Positions 27,418 to 36,805 are shown, numbered from the stretch's first letter. The stretch is 64,000 nt of DNA from G965214625 sp965214625 (GCA_965214625.1 OZ243962.1:2604001-2668000), one strand, 5' to 3'. Program-made: numbers and translations. Notes: generated by a model not told the origin, from the letters alone.

Positions 27418-28287
27418 CTAATGTTGTGCAATACCCAACTCGACCCAGACCGGGCAATGGTCTGATCCGACAGCTTTCGTATCGACCCAGCAATCCTTGA
27501 TCCAGTGACGGATGCCGTTACTGACAAAACAGTAGTCCAGTCGGGCTGGCTGGTCTTTAATATCGCTGGTGAAACCGGCCTGTTCGTCATTTCCCGCTTC
27601 GGTCCAGGCATCGACAAAACCGACCGGATTACCGATTCGCCCACCATAGTCACATACGGGGCCGACCAGTTGGTCATACTCGACAGAATCCGGAGGACAG
27701 TTGAAATCACCCATAATGATGGCATACGGTGATACGGATTGATCAAAGACCCCCTGTTCCCAGTCAAATCCCCGCAAATCCCCGTTGACCGGATACCCCT
27801 CATACTCGGCATGTTCATGGACATGCAGCAAATGATCGATCTGTGGCAGCCGTGTTTCGCTGGACAGATGCGTTAAATGCACCGAATAAATGCGTACTTT
27901 CTGATCAAAAACCCGAATAGTTGCTTCGAGAGCAGATCGCTGGAGGCTCACGGGACCGGTACTGCCTCTTTTGGGCAGCAGGTGATGACGACTGGTCTCG
28001 ATCGGGAATCGACTCAGGATCATGTTCCCGAATTGCCGACGTTTGTTGTCACCGGGTGTCGAGTTCTCATAATGCAGATCGATCCCCGCGCCATAAACCC
28101 AATGATGATCAGGCAATCCCTCTGACAGTTGCTGTACCTGGTCCGACAACGCGCTTCGGGGCCAATACCGGTCGACCTCCTGCAATGCAATGATCTCGGC
28201 ATCCTGAACGGCGGCGAGGATGCGGTTGATATCGACCTGACCATCAAGTCCTTTCCCGTACTGAATGTTGTAGCTGACCAGCTTCAT
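27418..28287 (-). CDS. endonuclease/exonuclease/phosphatase (EEP) family hydrolase
   Basis: A 289-residue EEP-fold metal-dependent phosphodiesterase. Visible motifs: VSYNIQYGKG at the start, EIIALQEVDRYW with the metal-binding Glu, IMGDFNCPPDS with the Asp-x-Asn pair, RLDYCFVS, and the terminal GSDHCPVWVEL with catalytic Asp-His. No signal peptide, so cytoplasmic. The family acts on nucleic acids, phosphoinositides or small phosphodiesters; the substrate is unknown. Last gene of a four-gene minus-strand unit after the TauD-like dioxygenase (6-base gap). Confidence 0.88.
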   Translation of the reverse strand: MKLVSYNIQYGKGLDGQVDINRILAAVQDAEIIALQEVDRYWPRSALSDQVQQLSEGLPDHHWVYGAGIDLHYENSTPGDNKRRQFGNMILSRFPIETSRHHLLPKRGSTGPVSLQRSALEATIRVFDQKVRIYSVHLTHLSSETRLPQIDHLLHVHEHAEYEGYPVNGDLRGFDWEQGVFDQSVSPYAIIMGDFNCPPDSVEYDQLVGPVCDYGGRIGNPVGFVDAWTEAGNDEQAGFTSDIKDQPARLDYCFVSNGIRHWIKDCWVDTKAVGSDHCPVWVELGIAQH

Positions 28288-28293
28288 GGAAAA

Positions 28294-29130
28294 TTACCCA
28301 GCGGGTGGCACTCGGTTGTCATCGACCACCGTCACTCGATGCATGCGGCGATAGTCGGGTGCATAATCGGCTACCGCATAATGCTGGGTCACCCGATTGT
28401 CCCACATGGCGACATCCCCCTGGCGCCATTTGAAACGGATCTGATATTCCGGCTGGTTGATATGATCGTACAGGTAGCGTAGCAAACGGTCACTTTCAGC
28501 GGATGAGAAACCCACGATACTGTGGGTAAATGACTGGTTGACGTACAGATATGGCTTGCCCGTCACCGGATGCGTTTTGACGACAGGGTGCACCATGGAC
28601 CCGACCTGGTGTAGTGACTCGTTCAGGGTCCTGATGTCCCGGTTTGTGCCGAGAAACTGGTTTCTGAACGAACCGGGATCATGAACGGCCTGCAGGGTAC
28701 CCAGTTCCGCCTTGAGCGTATCCGGGAGACCTTGATAAGCGGCATACATGCTCGCCCACAGGGTATCACCTCCCGTGGGGGGAATGACCTTGGCATGGAG
28801 CACCGAGGCAAAAGGCGGATTGGGCTTGTAGGTCAGGTCGGTATGCCAGGCATTGGTATCGGGCAGCCGATCGCCATCGTTTTCCAGCAGGACCACCTGT
28901 CGATAACCGTCGACATGGGGATAAATATAGTGCGGTTCGTCAATGCGCCCAAAAGACCGGGCAAATGCCAGATGGGCTTTGGCACAGAGATCCTGATCGC
29001 GAAAAAAAAGGACCAGGTGATCGATCAGTAGCTGGTAAATCTGTTCCAGGACATCCGGCCCACAGTCCCGTTGCAAATTGATGTTTGAAATTTCGGCGCC
29101 AATTGCCGGTGTCAGTTTCTGTATTTTCAT
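28294..29130 (-). CDS. TauD/TfdA family Fe(II)/2-oxoglutarate dioxygenase
   Basis: A 278-residue non-haem iron oxygenase. The facial triad is visible as His-x-Asp in AWHTDLTYKPNPP and the distal His in DNRVTQHYAVADY. The 2-oxoglutarate-binding Arg lies in YRRMHRVTV. The N-terminus IQKLTPAIGAEISNINL is typical of taurine/2,4-D dioxygenase relatives. No sulfonate transport genes (tauABC) adjoin, so taurine is not specifically implied. It overlaps the sulfotransferase-like gene by ATGA, indicating tight coupling. Confidence 0.9.
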   Translation of the reverse strand: MKIQKLTPAIGAEISNINLQRDCGPDVLEQIYQLLIDHLVLFFRDQDLCAKAHLAFARSFGRIDEPHYIYPHVDGYRQVVLLENDGDRLPDTNAWHTDLTYKPNPPFASVLHAKVIPPTGGDTLWASMYAAYQGLPDTLKAELGTLQAVHDPGSFRNQFLGTNRDIRTLNESLHQVGSMVHPVVKTHPVTGKPYLYVNQSFTHSIVGFSSAESDRLLRYLYDHINQPEYQIRFKWRQGDVAMWDNRVTQHYAVADYAPDYRRMHRVTVVDDNRVPPAG

Positions 29131-29876
29131 TGGGTTGCACTCGGTTCTTCGAGTTGTGCTTTGAACAGATGCAATCGGTCATAATATGGCTGCGCCGCCT
29201 CGGCAATGGTCTGCAATGCGGGCGACAGGCTGCGTTGTGCAGAAAAGGGCGGCTCAAAGCCGGTCGATTTCCATACGTTATGGTACCAGTATTTTCCCCA
29301 GACGCCATCGCTTTCCCGGGGGCCGGCCGGCCAGCGCATCATCTCCGGTCGAAACGGGATCGCCAGTTTCCGGCAGATCAGGCGCAGCATGCCCTGCGGG
29401 TCGGTCAGGAAGTCGGTTGAATCAATCACCAGGGGTGATCGACCACTGGTCTCGGCGACATAGTCAAAAAGCGCGGCCTGTTGGACAAAGCCGAGATCAT
29501 CCAGCGTCAGGTTGTCCCTGACCCGGGCATAGGATGCCACCACCTGATCCGGAGCCCGGATCAGAAAACAGTTGGTGACATCGGACAACCAGTCTCGGTC
29601 GATGTCAGGCAGAAGATGCATCGTCATGTGTTTCTGGTAGAAAATCGGTGCACCGGTCGGTCCTTGGCCGACACACTTGCGGGCGATCTTTTGCCAGTCC
29701 TTTCCCTGACTCGCAATCACCTCGTCGGCACCCGGATGGGGGATGCCGGTGCGATAGAGGTAATGGCCGTAAAAGGGTTCATCCCAGACATCGGTATCGG
29801 CGCGATTTTCCCAGGAGCGCATCAAGGCGGTAGAAATATTGCGCGGACCGGACCACATTGCAATCCGGATGGTCAT
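29127..29876 (-). CDS. sulfotransferase-like P-loop protein
   Basis: A 249-residue protein with a sulfotransferase-family P-loop at its very N-terminus (IAMWSGPRNISTALMRSW, the PAPS-binding type of loop). A second region NCFLIRAPDQVVASYARV resembles the 3'-phosphate loop, and LVIDSTDFLTDPQGMLRLICRKLAIPF matches the end of the domain. In plants and some bacteria this domain is fused to a class IV aminotransferase. Here the aminotransferase is the separate gene immediately upstream, supporting a shared pathway. The actual reaction is unknown, and PAPS use is not proven. Confidence 0.8.
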   Translation of the reverse strand: MTIRIAMWSGPRNISTALMRSWENRADTDVWDEPFYGHYLYRTGIPHPGADEVIASQGKDWQKIARKCVGQGPTGAPIFYQKHMTMHLLPDIDRDWLSDVTNCFLIRAPDQVVASYARVRDNLTLDDLGFVQQAALFDYVAETSGRSPLVIDSTDFLTDPQGMLRLICRKLAIPFRPEMMRWPAGPRESDGVWGKYWYHNVWKSTGFEPPFSAQRSLSPALQTIAEAAQPYYDRLHLFKAQLEEPSATQ

Positions 29877-29894
29877 TTCGAGCCGTACCGGGTT

Positions 29895-30806
29895 TCAGTG
29901 ACTGCATTCATTTTCAATCAGAGTCTGATAATGCTGCTGCAGTTTTTCGACCATCGGGCCTCGACTGCCCTGGCCGATGGTACGCCCATCAATGATGTTG
30001 ACCGGGACCACGCCGGCAAAGGTGCCGGTGACAAACGACTCATCGGCACTGTAGACCTCTGTCAGGCTGAAGTTTTTCTGACAGACGGGGATACGATGCG
30101 CTTTGCACAGTGCGATAATCTGTCCGCGGGTAATGCCGCCGAGACAGTAGTCGCCCGTGGAGGTCCACACTTCGCCCTGTTTGACAATGAAGAAGTGCGT
30201 TGAATTGCAGGTGGCCACGAACCCATGCGGGTCCAGCATCAGGGCTTCATCGGCACCGGCCTTGGCGGCCTGGATACAGGCGGTAATGCAGTTCAGCTTG
30301 GAATGGCTGTTGAGTTTCGGATCCTGTACATCGGGATAACCGCGCCGGACATGCACGGTGAACAGCTGCAATCCCCTGGTGAGCGTGTCGGGGAGCGCTT
30401 CCTTGTATTCCGGGATAATGACGATGGTCGGCGGGGTGACCGTCATCCGCGGATCCTGATAAGGCGTGGCCTTGATGCCCCGGGTGACCATCAACCGGAC
30501 ATGCACCCCGTCAGCCATGCGGTTGGCCTCAAGAAGGCCGTACAGCCGGGCGGTCAACTGGGTCGGATCGACCTCCATGTCCATGTCGAGTGCCCTGGCA
30601 CCTTCATAGAGTCGGTCAAGGTGTTGGGCGAGAAAGGCGATTTTGCCGCGATGTACCCGAAGGCCCTCCCACACCCCATCGCCCAACACAAACCCACTGT
30701 CGAAAACCGATACCATGGCCTTGTCCCGGTGGAAATGGTGGCCGTTTATGTCAATCAGGATATCCCGATTGCGCGGATCATCACGATAGTCATGCGTGCC
30801 CTTCAT
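29895..30806 (-). CDS. class IV PLP-dependent aminotransferase
   Basis: A 303-residue fold-type IV aminotransferase, of the BCAT/D-amino-acid/ADC-lyase superfamily but distinct from the ilvE product in this window. Motifs: FDSGFVLGDGVWEGLRVHRGK, VRLMVTRG, the PLP lysine in LNSHSKLNCITACI, ALMLDPHGFVATCNSTHFFIVKQGE, and YSADESFVTGTFAGVVPV. Donor and acceptor specificity cannot be read. It heads the aminotransferase-sulfotransferase-TauD-EEP unit and is divergent from the amidase gene, with 99 bases between the starts that must hold both promoters. Confidence 0.88.
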   Translation of the reverse strand: MKGTHDYRDDPRNRDILIDINGHHFHRDKAMVSVFDSGFVLGDGVWEGLRVHRGKIAFLAQHLDRLYEGARALDMDMEVDPTQLTARLYGLLEANRMADGVHVRLMVTRGIKATPYQDPRMTVTPPTIVIIPEYKEALPDTLTRGLQLFTVHVRRGYPDVQDPKLNSHSKLNCITACIQAAKAGADEALMLDPHGFVATCNSTHFFIVKQGEVWTSTGDYCLGGITRGQIIALCKAHRIPVCQKNFSLTEVYSADESFVTGTFAGVVPVNIIDGRTIGQGSRGPMVEKLQQHYQTLIENECSH

Positions 30807-30905
30807 GATTCACTCGGTTGCTGTACGATCAAATGGGATTGGATTATGTCATAGTCTCCCCTAAACTCCACTATCGACTCCATCACGATTGGCAGGATTC
30901 CCTTT

Positions 30906-32276
30906 ATGACACGACGCGATACCTTGCGACAGCTGGCCGACCATTTGGCAAACGGTGATTTATCCGCTGAATCGTACGTCGATCAGTGCGTTCGAAAGGC
31001 GCAGGCCACTTCGGGCGTGTTCGTGTCGATTGATGAGGCGGTCATCGCACAGGCGGCACAGGTTGATCTGGACCGGCAGTCGCGGCAACGTGTTCCCGTG
31101 CTGGCAGGTATTCCGATCACCTTGAAGGACCTGTTTGATGTCAAGGGCCAAAAGACACTGGCCGGATCAAAGATGCTGAGAAACCGGGTGAACCCAGCAA
31201 CACAGGATGGCGAGGTGGTGGCTTCGTTGCGAAAAGCCGGATTGCTGTTTCTTGGGCGAACGACGATGAGTGAATTCGCTTTCAGCGGAATGGGGCTCAA
31301 CCCCCATCACGATCGCCTGACCAGTGTCTGGGACCGGCAGACCGGGCGTCTTCCCGGCGGGTCGTCGTCGGGTAGTGCGGTCAGCGTGGCGGAAGGGATC
31401 GTGCCGGCAACAATGGGGTCGGATACGGCAGGGTCATGTCGCATACCGGCGGCCTTCAATGGCATCGTCGGGGTCAAGCCCAGTTTTGGCCGATTGTCCC
31501 TCAACGGGGTCTTTCCGTTGTCACCGACCTCCGATGCGCCGGGACCGCTGGCGGCCGATGTGGACAGTTGCTTTATCCTGGATCAGGTCATCACGGGAGC
31601 GGTTGGGCCGATTCAGTCCTTGCCGAAAATCGATCGACCGGATCCGTCCGACCTCCGACTCCTGGTTCCGCAGTCGATCGTTCTGGAGGAGCTGGATGAC
31701 ACCGTGGGCAAGGCATTTTATCGGACACTGGACTGGTTGGAAAAGGCCGGTGTCACTCTTGTCAAAAGGGAAATGCCGGCGATTGATGGCTGTGTCGAGA
31801 TGTTTGCACATCGGGCGATTGTGTTGTATGAAGCTTGGCAGTACCATAGGCAATGGCTGGCGGACTATGAGGATGAATATGATCCTTTTGTACGACGAAG
31901 AATCAAAACCGGCCAACAGGTCACCAAGGTTGAGCAGCAGACCCGTTATGCAGAGAAAGCAAAATTGGTCCAGGATTTTCATCAGCAGTTTTCTGCGACA
32001 GGGACCCACGCGGTGATTTATCCCACGGTGTCCTGCATCGCCCCTGCGGTGTCTGAAACGCAGGATCCGGACAAGATCGCCGCCGTCAACCTGCGATGCC
32101 TGAGAAACACTGCGACGGCCAACTATTTCGATGGCTGTTCCTTGACCCTGCCTTGCCATATACCCGGTCAGGCCCCGGTCGGTCTGATGGTTTCCTCATT
32201 GCACGGCGAAGACCTCCGGCTTTACCAGACAGCGGAGGCGATTGAATCCGTTTTGAATCCATGCCGGTTCGCGTGA
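30906..32276 (+). CDS. amidase (amidase-signature family)
   Basis: Hydrolyses amides to acids and ammonia. 456 residues. The Ser-cisSer-Lys triad is in place: Lys in GIPITLKDLFDV (about residue 79), cis-Ser in the loop GGSSSGSAVSVAEG (about 155), and nucleophile Ser in GSDTAGSCRIPAAFNG (about 179). It is directly upstream of nitrile hydratase alpha (27-base gap), the standard partnership: nitrile hydratase makes the amide and the amidase makes the acid. Cytoplasmic, no export signal. Confidence 0.92.
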   Translation: MTRRDTLRQLADHLANGDLSAESYVDQCVRKAQATSGVFVSIDEAVIAQAAQVDLDRQSRQRVPVLAGIPITLKDLFDVKGQKTLAGSKMLRNRVNPATQDGEVVASLRKAGLLFLGRTTMSEFAFSGMGLNPHHDRLTSVWDRQTGRLPGGSSSGSAVSVAEGIVPATMGSDTAGSCRIPAAFNGIVGVKPSFGRLSLNGVFPLSPTSDAPGPLAADVDSCFILDQVITGAVGPIQSLPKIDRPDPSDLRLLVPQSIVLEELDDTVGKAFYRTLDWLEKAGVTLVKREMPAIDGCVEMFAHRAIVLYEAWQYHRQWLADYEDEYDPFVRRRIKTGQQVTKVEQQTRYAEKAKLVQDFHQQFSATGTHAVIYPTVSCIAPAVSETQDPDKIAAVNLRCLRNTATANYFDGCSLTLPCHIPGQAPVGLMVSSLHGEDLRLYQTAEAIESVLNPCRFA

Positions 32277-32303
32277 CCGGCTATCTCGTATTGGAGCGAT
32301 TGC

Positions 32304-32909
32304 ATGTCCGAGCATCATCCCGAGGTCCCTGAGAGCGAGATCGAACAGCGGGTCAACCGGCTGGAAGCCCTGTTGGTTGAAAAGGGGCTGGTCAACCCGC
32401 GGACCATGGAAGCGTTGATTGATACCTATGAAAACCGGATCGGGCCACGTAACGGAGCCCATGTTGTCGCGCGTGCCTGGCGTGAACCTGCCTACAGGCA
32501 AAGACTGCTTGATGATGCGACCAGCGCGATCAGGGAAATGGGCTATGCCGGTCGGCAGGGCGAGCATATGGAGGTGATTGAAAACACCGATACGGTGCAC
32601 AACCTGGTTGTCTGTACCCTGTGCTCCTGCTATCCCTGGCCGGTCCTGGGGCTGCCTCCGACCTGGTACAAGGCGTCCAGTTACCGGGCCCGGGCGGTCA
32701 GCGAACCCCGGGCCGTGTTGAGAGAATTCGGCGTGGTACTGGGGAACGAGGTCGAGATCAGGGTGTGGGATTCGACGGCCGAAATCCGCTATCTTGTGTT
32801 GCCGAAGCAGCCGTCCGGCACAAACCATCTGACGTTGGAACAACTGGCCGACCTGGTGACCCGGGATGCCATGATCGGCGTAGCGTTGGCGACGCCCCCG
32901 AGGCAGTAG
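32304..32909 (+). CDS. nthA: nitrile hydratase alpha subunit, cobalt type
   Basis: Metal-carrying subunit of nitrile hydratase, hydrating nitriles to amides. 201 residues. The metal-binding claw is VCTLCSCY with Cys104, Cys107, Ser108 and Cys109; Thr rather than Ser in position two of the motif marks the cobalt type. [19 protein letters not shown] downstream is also typical. Two of the cysteines are post-translationally oxidised in characterised members. Thiocyanate hydrolase gamma is a close relative, but the full-length beta subunit next door favours nitrile hydratase. Confidence 0.93.
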   Translation: MSEHHPEVPESEIEQRVNRLEALLVEKGLVNPRTMEALIDTYENRIGPRNGAHVVARAWREPAYRQRLLDDATSAIREMGYAGRQGEHMEVIENTDTVHNLVVCTLCSCYPWPVLGLPPTWYKASSYRARAVSEPRAVLREFGVVLGNEVEIRVWDSTAEIRYLVLPKQPSGTNHLTLEQLADLVTRDAMIGVALATPPRQ

Positions 32910-32916
32910 GGGCAAG

Positions 32917-33576
32917 GTGGATTCAACACATGATCTTGGCGGGATGCATGGCTTCGGGCCTGTTGATCGTCGTGAATCAGGCTATTTCCCGCAAGACTGG
33001 GAGCGCAAGGTGTTTGCCCTGACATTGGCCAGCGGCCTGCTGGGAAAATGGAATCTGGACCAGTCCCGTTTTGCCCGGGAGACGATGGACCCGGGACACT
33101 ATCTCACCAGTACCTATTATGAACACTGGTTGCACGGTCTTGAAACACTGCTCGTGGAAACGGGCCTGATTCTGCCCAGTGAACTGGAACAGGGGCAATG
33201 TGAAGGATCGGCCGCATGTGATGCGGTAACGCCATCGCAACTGGATCCCTTGCTGCAGGCGGGTTCACCGACCGTACTGGACTGTGAGGCACCACCTGTC
33301 TATGCCGTCGGTCAGACGGTAAAAGTCGGTCATTTCCATCCCAAGTCGCATACCCGGGCACCGCGTTATATCCGCGGCCACATCGGGATTGTCGAGAAGG
33401 TGTACGGGGCACACATTTTTCCTGATGAACATGCGCGCTCCGCGCAAAAGGTGCCCGCGTATCTTTATTCGGTTCGATTTGACGCCGCTGCGTTATGGGG
33501 AAAGAGTGACCCGGACAAGGGGCATGCGGTATTTGTGGATGTGTTTGAACCGTATCTGGAAAAGGGGTTTGTATGA
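32917..33576 (+). CDS. nthB: nitrile hydratase beta subunit
   Basis: Partner of the alpha subunit. 219 residues, full length with both halves: an N-terminal helical part beginning DLGGMHGFGPVDR and a C-terminal SH3-like barrel (KVGHFHPKSHTRAPRYIRGHIGIVE). The two arginines that contact the oxidised claw cysteines are in TRAPRYIRG. Start is GTG at 32917, seven bases after the alpha stop; the following residues MDSTHDLGGMHG fit the family. Its stop overlaps the accessory gene by ATGA. Confidence 0.93.
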   Translation: MDSTHDLGGMHGFGPVDRRESGYFPQDWERKVFALTLASGLLGKWNLDQSRFARETMDPGHYLTSTYYEHWLHGLETLLVETGLILPSELEQGQCEGSAACDAVTPSQLDPLLQAGSPTVLDCEAPPVYAVGQTVKVGHFHPKSHTRAPRYIRGHIGIVEKVYGAHIFPDEHARSAQKVPAYLYSVRFDAAALWGKSDPDKGHAVFVDVFEPYLEKGFV

Positions 33577-33860
33577 CCGGTCTGCTTGATGGACAGCCCC
33601 AGCGTGCCGGTGCCCCGGTGTTTGACCATCCGTGGCAGGCGCGGGTGTTTGCCATGGCTGTCCAGCTTCACGAACAGGGTCTGTTCGACTGGCCACAGTG
33701 GTCTGACCGGCTTGCAGAAAATATCCGCGCTTATGAACAACAAGGAACGATCGGCAGCAGTGATGCCTATTACCAGGTGTGGACCGCCACCTTGGAGGCG
33801 CTGGTGGCCGAGCGACTGAAGGACGATACCCGGGTAATCAAGAGTACGGTGCGATCGTAG
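33573..33860 (+). CDS. nitrile hydratase accessory/activator protein
   Basis: A 95-residue homologue of the N-terminal half of nitrile hydratase beta, like the P14K-type activators that deliver cobalt to the alpha subunit in Co-type systems. Visible family segments are FDHPWQARVFAMAVQLHEQGLFDWPQWSDRLAENI, shortened here to its ends, and DAYYQVWTATLEALVAE. It overlaps nthB by four bases. No separate cobalt transporter is adjacent. Confidence 0.85.
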   Translation: MTGLLDGQPQRAGAPVFDHPWQARVFAMAVQLHEQGLFDWPQWSDRLAENIRAYEQQGTIGSSDAYYQVWTATLEALVAERLKDDTRVIKSTVRS

Positions 33861-33962
33861 ACGATGACCGGTTTCAGTTCGCTTTGTGTCGGTGCATGCT
33901 TGCGGGCGATTGTTTGAAACCCGGTTCGAAATGTATTCCATGATTGTTCAGGTGAGTAGAAT

Positions 33963-35078
33963 TTGAAGATAAACAGTATTGAATCCTTCAGTACCCGTGC
34001 CATTGGCCTAGTCAGGCTGACAACGGACACGGGTGATCAGGGTTGGGGTCAGGTCTCTACCTACCATGCCGACATCACCGCACAGGTGCTACATCGCCAG
34101 GTCGCTCCCTGGGTGTTGGGACGTGACGTGTCCGATCTGTCCCGACTCGGTGACCTGTTTGATCTTGTTTTTGAAAAAGAGCATAAGTTTCCCGGTTCCT
34201 ATCTCTGTCGCGCCGTCTGTGGTGTGGATACGGCGCTTTGGGACCTGCATGGTCACCTTCAGCAAAAATCCGTCTGTGAGCTGCTCGGCGGAACGCCTCG
34301 TCCGATTCGGGTTTATGCCTCGAGCATGAAGCGGGATATCACCCCCGAGAAGGAGGCGGACCGTTTCATGCGGTTGCGCGATGAACACGGCTATGACGCA
34401 TTTAAGTTCCGGATCGGCGCCGAATGCGGACGCAATCAGGACGAATGGCCGGGTCGGACCGAAGCCATGATCAGCACGCTCAGTAAATCCCTCGGGGATG
34501 AGGTCGACCTGCTGGTGGATGCAAACAGCTGCTATCGGCCGCAGACAGCCATCGAAGTCGGAGAAATGCTGCAGGACCACGGAATTGGCCATTTCGAGGA
34601 ACCTTGTCCGTATTGGGAATACGAGTGGACCAAGCAGGTGACCGATGCGTTATCGATGGATGTGACGGGGGGAGAACAGGACAACAATCTGGCGCTATGG
34701 AAACACATGATCGACAACGGGACCGTCAATGTCTATCAACCGGATATCTGCTACATGGGGGGTATTGAACGAACGTTACGCGTGGTCGATATGGCCGCCA
34801 AGGCCGGGAAAATCATTACGCCGCACGCGGCTAACCTCTCGCTGGTGACGGTCTTTACACTGCACTTGGTCGGCGCGCTCAAAAATGCCGGCCCCTATGT
34901 CGAATTTGCGATCGAAGGGGCTGATTATTATCCGTGGCAATATGGAGTATATGATGACTTGCCGGTCGCCCGGGAGGGGAAAGTGCAGATTCCCGAGGGC
35001 CCGGGGTGGGGTGTGCGGATTTGTCCGGACTGGCTCGAAAAAGCCACTTGGCAGATCAGCGAGGCGGATGCGTTATGA
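33963..35078 (+). CDS. mandelate racemase/muconate lactonizing (enolase superfamily) enzyme
   Basis: Enolase-superfamily TIM barrel, 371 residues. The three metal ligands are seen in LLVDANSCY (Asp), HFEEPCPYW (Glu) and TGGEQDNN (Glu); the lysine motif is AFKFRIG and a His lies in ITPHAANLS, placing it in the mandelate racemase subgroup rather than MLE. Reaction: abstraction of a proton alpha to a carboxylate, typically acid-sugar dehydration or racemisation. Start is TTG 33963, with AGGTGA at 33950-33955 seven bases upstream. It lies 102 bases after the nitrile hydratase activator. Confidence 0.88.
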   Translation: MKINSIESFSTRAIGLVRLTTDTGDQGWGQVSTYHADITAQVLHRQVAPWVLGRDVSDLSRLGDLFDLVFEKEHKFPGSYLCRAVCGVDTALWDLHGHLQQKSVCELLGGTPRPIRVYASSMKRDITPEKEADRFMRLRDEHGYDAFKFRIGAECGRNQDEWPGRTEAMISTLSKSLGDEVDLLVDANSCYRPQTAIEVGEMLQDHGIGHFEEPCPYWEYEWTKQVTDALSMDVTGGEQDNNLALWKHMIDNGTVNVYQPDICYMGGIERTLRVVDMAAKAGKIITPHAANLSLVTVFTLHLVGALKNAGPYVEFAIEGADYYPWQYGVYDDLPVAREGKVQIPEGPGWGVRICPDWLEKATWQISEADAL

Positions 35079-35109
35079 TAAAGTCTGTCCACTATTTCAA
35101 CGGCTTAAC

Positions 35110-35137
35110 CTGATAAATTTATTTTTCTCGTTAAAAT
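35110..35137 (+). promoter_or_regulatory. candidate promoter for the PhyH dioxygenase gene
   Basis: In the AT-rich 84-base gap, CTGATA at 35110-35115 and TAAAAT at 35132-35137 lie 16 bases apart and 25 bases before the ATG of the PhyH gene. Prediction only. Confidence 0.35.
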
Positions 35138-35162
35138 AGACACATCCACTTAGGGTTGGAGA

Positions 35163-36029
35163 ATGAATACCGAACTGCCCAGGGAGATCACAAGCGAGGA
35201 GATCGAAACCTATCACCGCGATGGGGTGGTACTGCTTGAAGCGATGTTTGATGAGGATTGGATTACATTGCTGAAACAGGGCTTGAATCAAAACTGTGAG
35301 AACCCGACCCACCGGGCCCGAGTCTGGGACCGTGATTCACAGGGGCGGACCATGTTTTGGGACAGCCAGGCGTGGCGGGGCATAGCGGCATACCAACAGT
35401 TCATCTTTCATTCTCCTGCGGCCCAGCTTGCCGGAAAACTGTTGCAAGCCAACGAGATCAACTTTTTTTTTGATGCGGTCTTCGTGCGCTCCGCGGGAAC
35501 CCAGTTTGCAACACCGTGGCATCAGGATGAACCCTACTGGTCCATCGAGGGCTACGACACCTGCACGATCTGGATGCCGCTGGTGCCCGTAAGCAAGGAA
35601 AGTGCGCTGGCCTACGTGCCGGGCTCCCATTTGAGTAACCGGATATTCGATCAGTATAATTTTGGCGACCTGAACCCGGATGGTAAAACAGAGGTGGATC
35701 AAGTGGATTTTTCAGGGATCGCTGAGCAGTCGATTCCTGACATCAACGCGGACCCTGAGCGATACGGCGTTGTGAGTTGGGATATGTTGCCGGGAGATTG
35801 TGTCGCCTTTAATAGCCGTATCCTGCATGGTGGTTCAGGTAAATTGGACGAAGACCGGGGCTTGCAAGTCTTTACCAGCAAGTGGATGGGCGATGATGTA
35901 CGCATCAAATTTCGGGAATACGGGATGGATCCGGATCACAGCGATCTCATGACGCAATACGGACTCAAGCCGGGCGATCGTCCTGGAACCGAGCTATACC
36001 CCCGAGTTTGGACGAAGGGTTGGTCTTAA
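35163..36029 (+). CDS. phytanoyl-CoA dioxygenase (PhyH) family protein
   Basis: A 288-residue Fe(II)/2-oxoglutarate-dependent oxygenase. The HxD pair is in TPWHQDEPYW, the distal His in ILHGGSGKL, and the 2-oxoglutarate Arg in EDRGLQVFTSKW. ITSEEIETYHRDGVVLLEAMF is the family N-terminus. Bacterial PhyH proteins hydroxylate diverse small molecules, so the substrate is open. It is the last gene before the accessory island and may belong functionally with the enolase-type enzyme. Confidence 0.88.
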   Translation: MNTELPREITSEEIETYHRDGVVLLEAMFDEDWITLLKQGLNQNCENPTHRARVWDRDSQGRTMFWDSQAWRGIAAYQQFIFHSPAAQLAGKLLQANEINFFFDAVFVRSAGTQFATPWHQDEPYWSIEGYDTCTIWMPLVPVSKESALAYVPGSHLSNRIFDQYNFGDLNPDGKTEVDQVDFSGIAEQSIPDINADPERYGVVSWDMLPGDCVAFNSRILHGGSGKLDEDRGLQVFTSKWMGDDVRIKFREYGMDPDHSDLMTQYGLKPGDRPGTELYPRVWTKGWS

Positions 36030-36421
36030 TAAGTTAGGAGAGGGTATCCTATCTGTGAGCGAGCATTGATGTCGCCAGTCGATATTTCTTCGGTTTGCAG
36101 TTTCTTATTATGAATGTCCATGCTCGGGATAGACGATGGGCATGTTTACGGTGGTTGGTATGGTTTGAGTGCGTGATCCTGTCCCGGAGTTCTTCACGTG
36201 AGCGAGTGGTTGTCGGTCCGTGATAAGCAGGAGAGACAGTGGTACCGATCAGTCGCTACATGTATTCCGGTTGGTGATCGAGAATTGCCGATGGGATCGT
36301 GTTTTTGTATCCAGTTCAGCATTCCATCAACGCCTGACAATCAAGATATCAACAGGAGGAGAAATTAAAGAAGAATTGCCTAATCTAATGATGATAGTGT
36401 CCATGACGACACTGGCACATT
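36030..36421. other. 392-base gap at the left edge of the accessory island
   Basis: No firm gene. A GTG-initiated 56-codon frame at 36198-36368 has a fairly protein-like composition (Trp, Tyr and Cys scattered), but I recognise nothing and there is no ribosome-binding site. A good AGGAGGAG run at 36354-36361 is followed by no start codon at useful distance. This may be decayed coding sequence. Confidence 0.4.
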
Positions 36422-36805
36422 TCAAATCTGGAAACCGACTGTTTCTGCCACTATACGTTGTTGCTTATCAAGTGTGATGAACTGCATTTTGTTTGGTTCC
36501 GGTGCCGCAATATATAGTGCTGAGGCGAGATGCCACAGGTCGGCTCCACGCAAATAGCCGACATCAAGAACTGCCGCTATCTCGGTTGCTAATGACCGAT
36601 CCGGAAATACCCAAAGTAGGTTGGCTAACAAATCAGGTGAGAATTCGACGCCTTCTCGTGAACAGGCAGATCTCAATTCAGCTTCAAGTAGGTTTGATGA
36701 GCACAGGTGTGTGATTCCCATCAACTGGGTAGCGACTGTTGCACTGTCGTCCTCATCAAAGGCAACCGCTATCAACGCAGAAGTGTCGACATACGCAATG
36801 CTCAT
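36422..36805 (-). CDS. PIN-domain toxin (VapC-like ribonuclease)
   Basis: A 127-residue type II toxin with a PIN nuclease fold. The acidic site is recognisable: Asp7 in YVDTSALIA, Glu41/Glu43 in NLLEAELR, and Asp89 in LRGADLWHLASAL, followed by ITLDKQQR. VapC toxins cleave tRNA or rRNA. It overlaps the antitoxin gene upstream by four bases (ATGA), the classic arrangement. Composition and codon usage look less GC-biased than the flanking housekeeping genes. Confidence 0.92.
   Translation of the reverse strand: MSIAYVDTSALIAVAFDEDDSATVATQLMGITHLCSSNLLEAELRSACSREGVEFSPDLLANLLWVFPDRSLATEIAAVLDVGYLRGADLWHLASALYIAAPEPNKMQFITLDKQQRIVAETVGFQI

Noticed and set aside
32304..33576. Interpretation of the alpha/beta genes as thiocyanate hydrolase.
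   Set aside because: The beta gene is a single full-length subunit, whereas thiocyanate hydrolase has it split in two genes; the adjacent amidase also favours nitrile hydratase.
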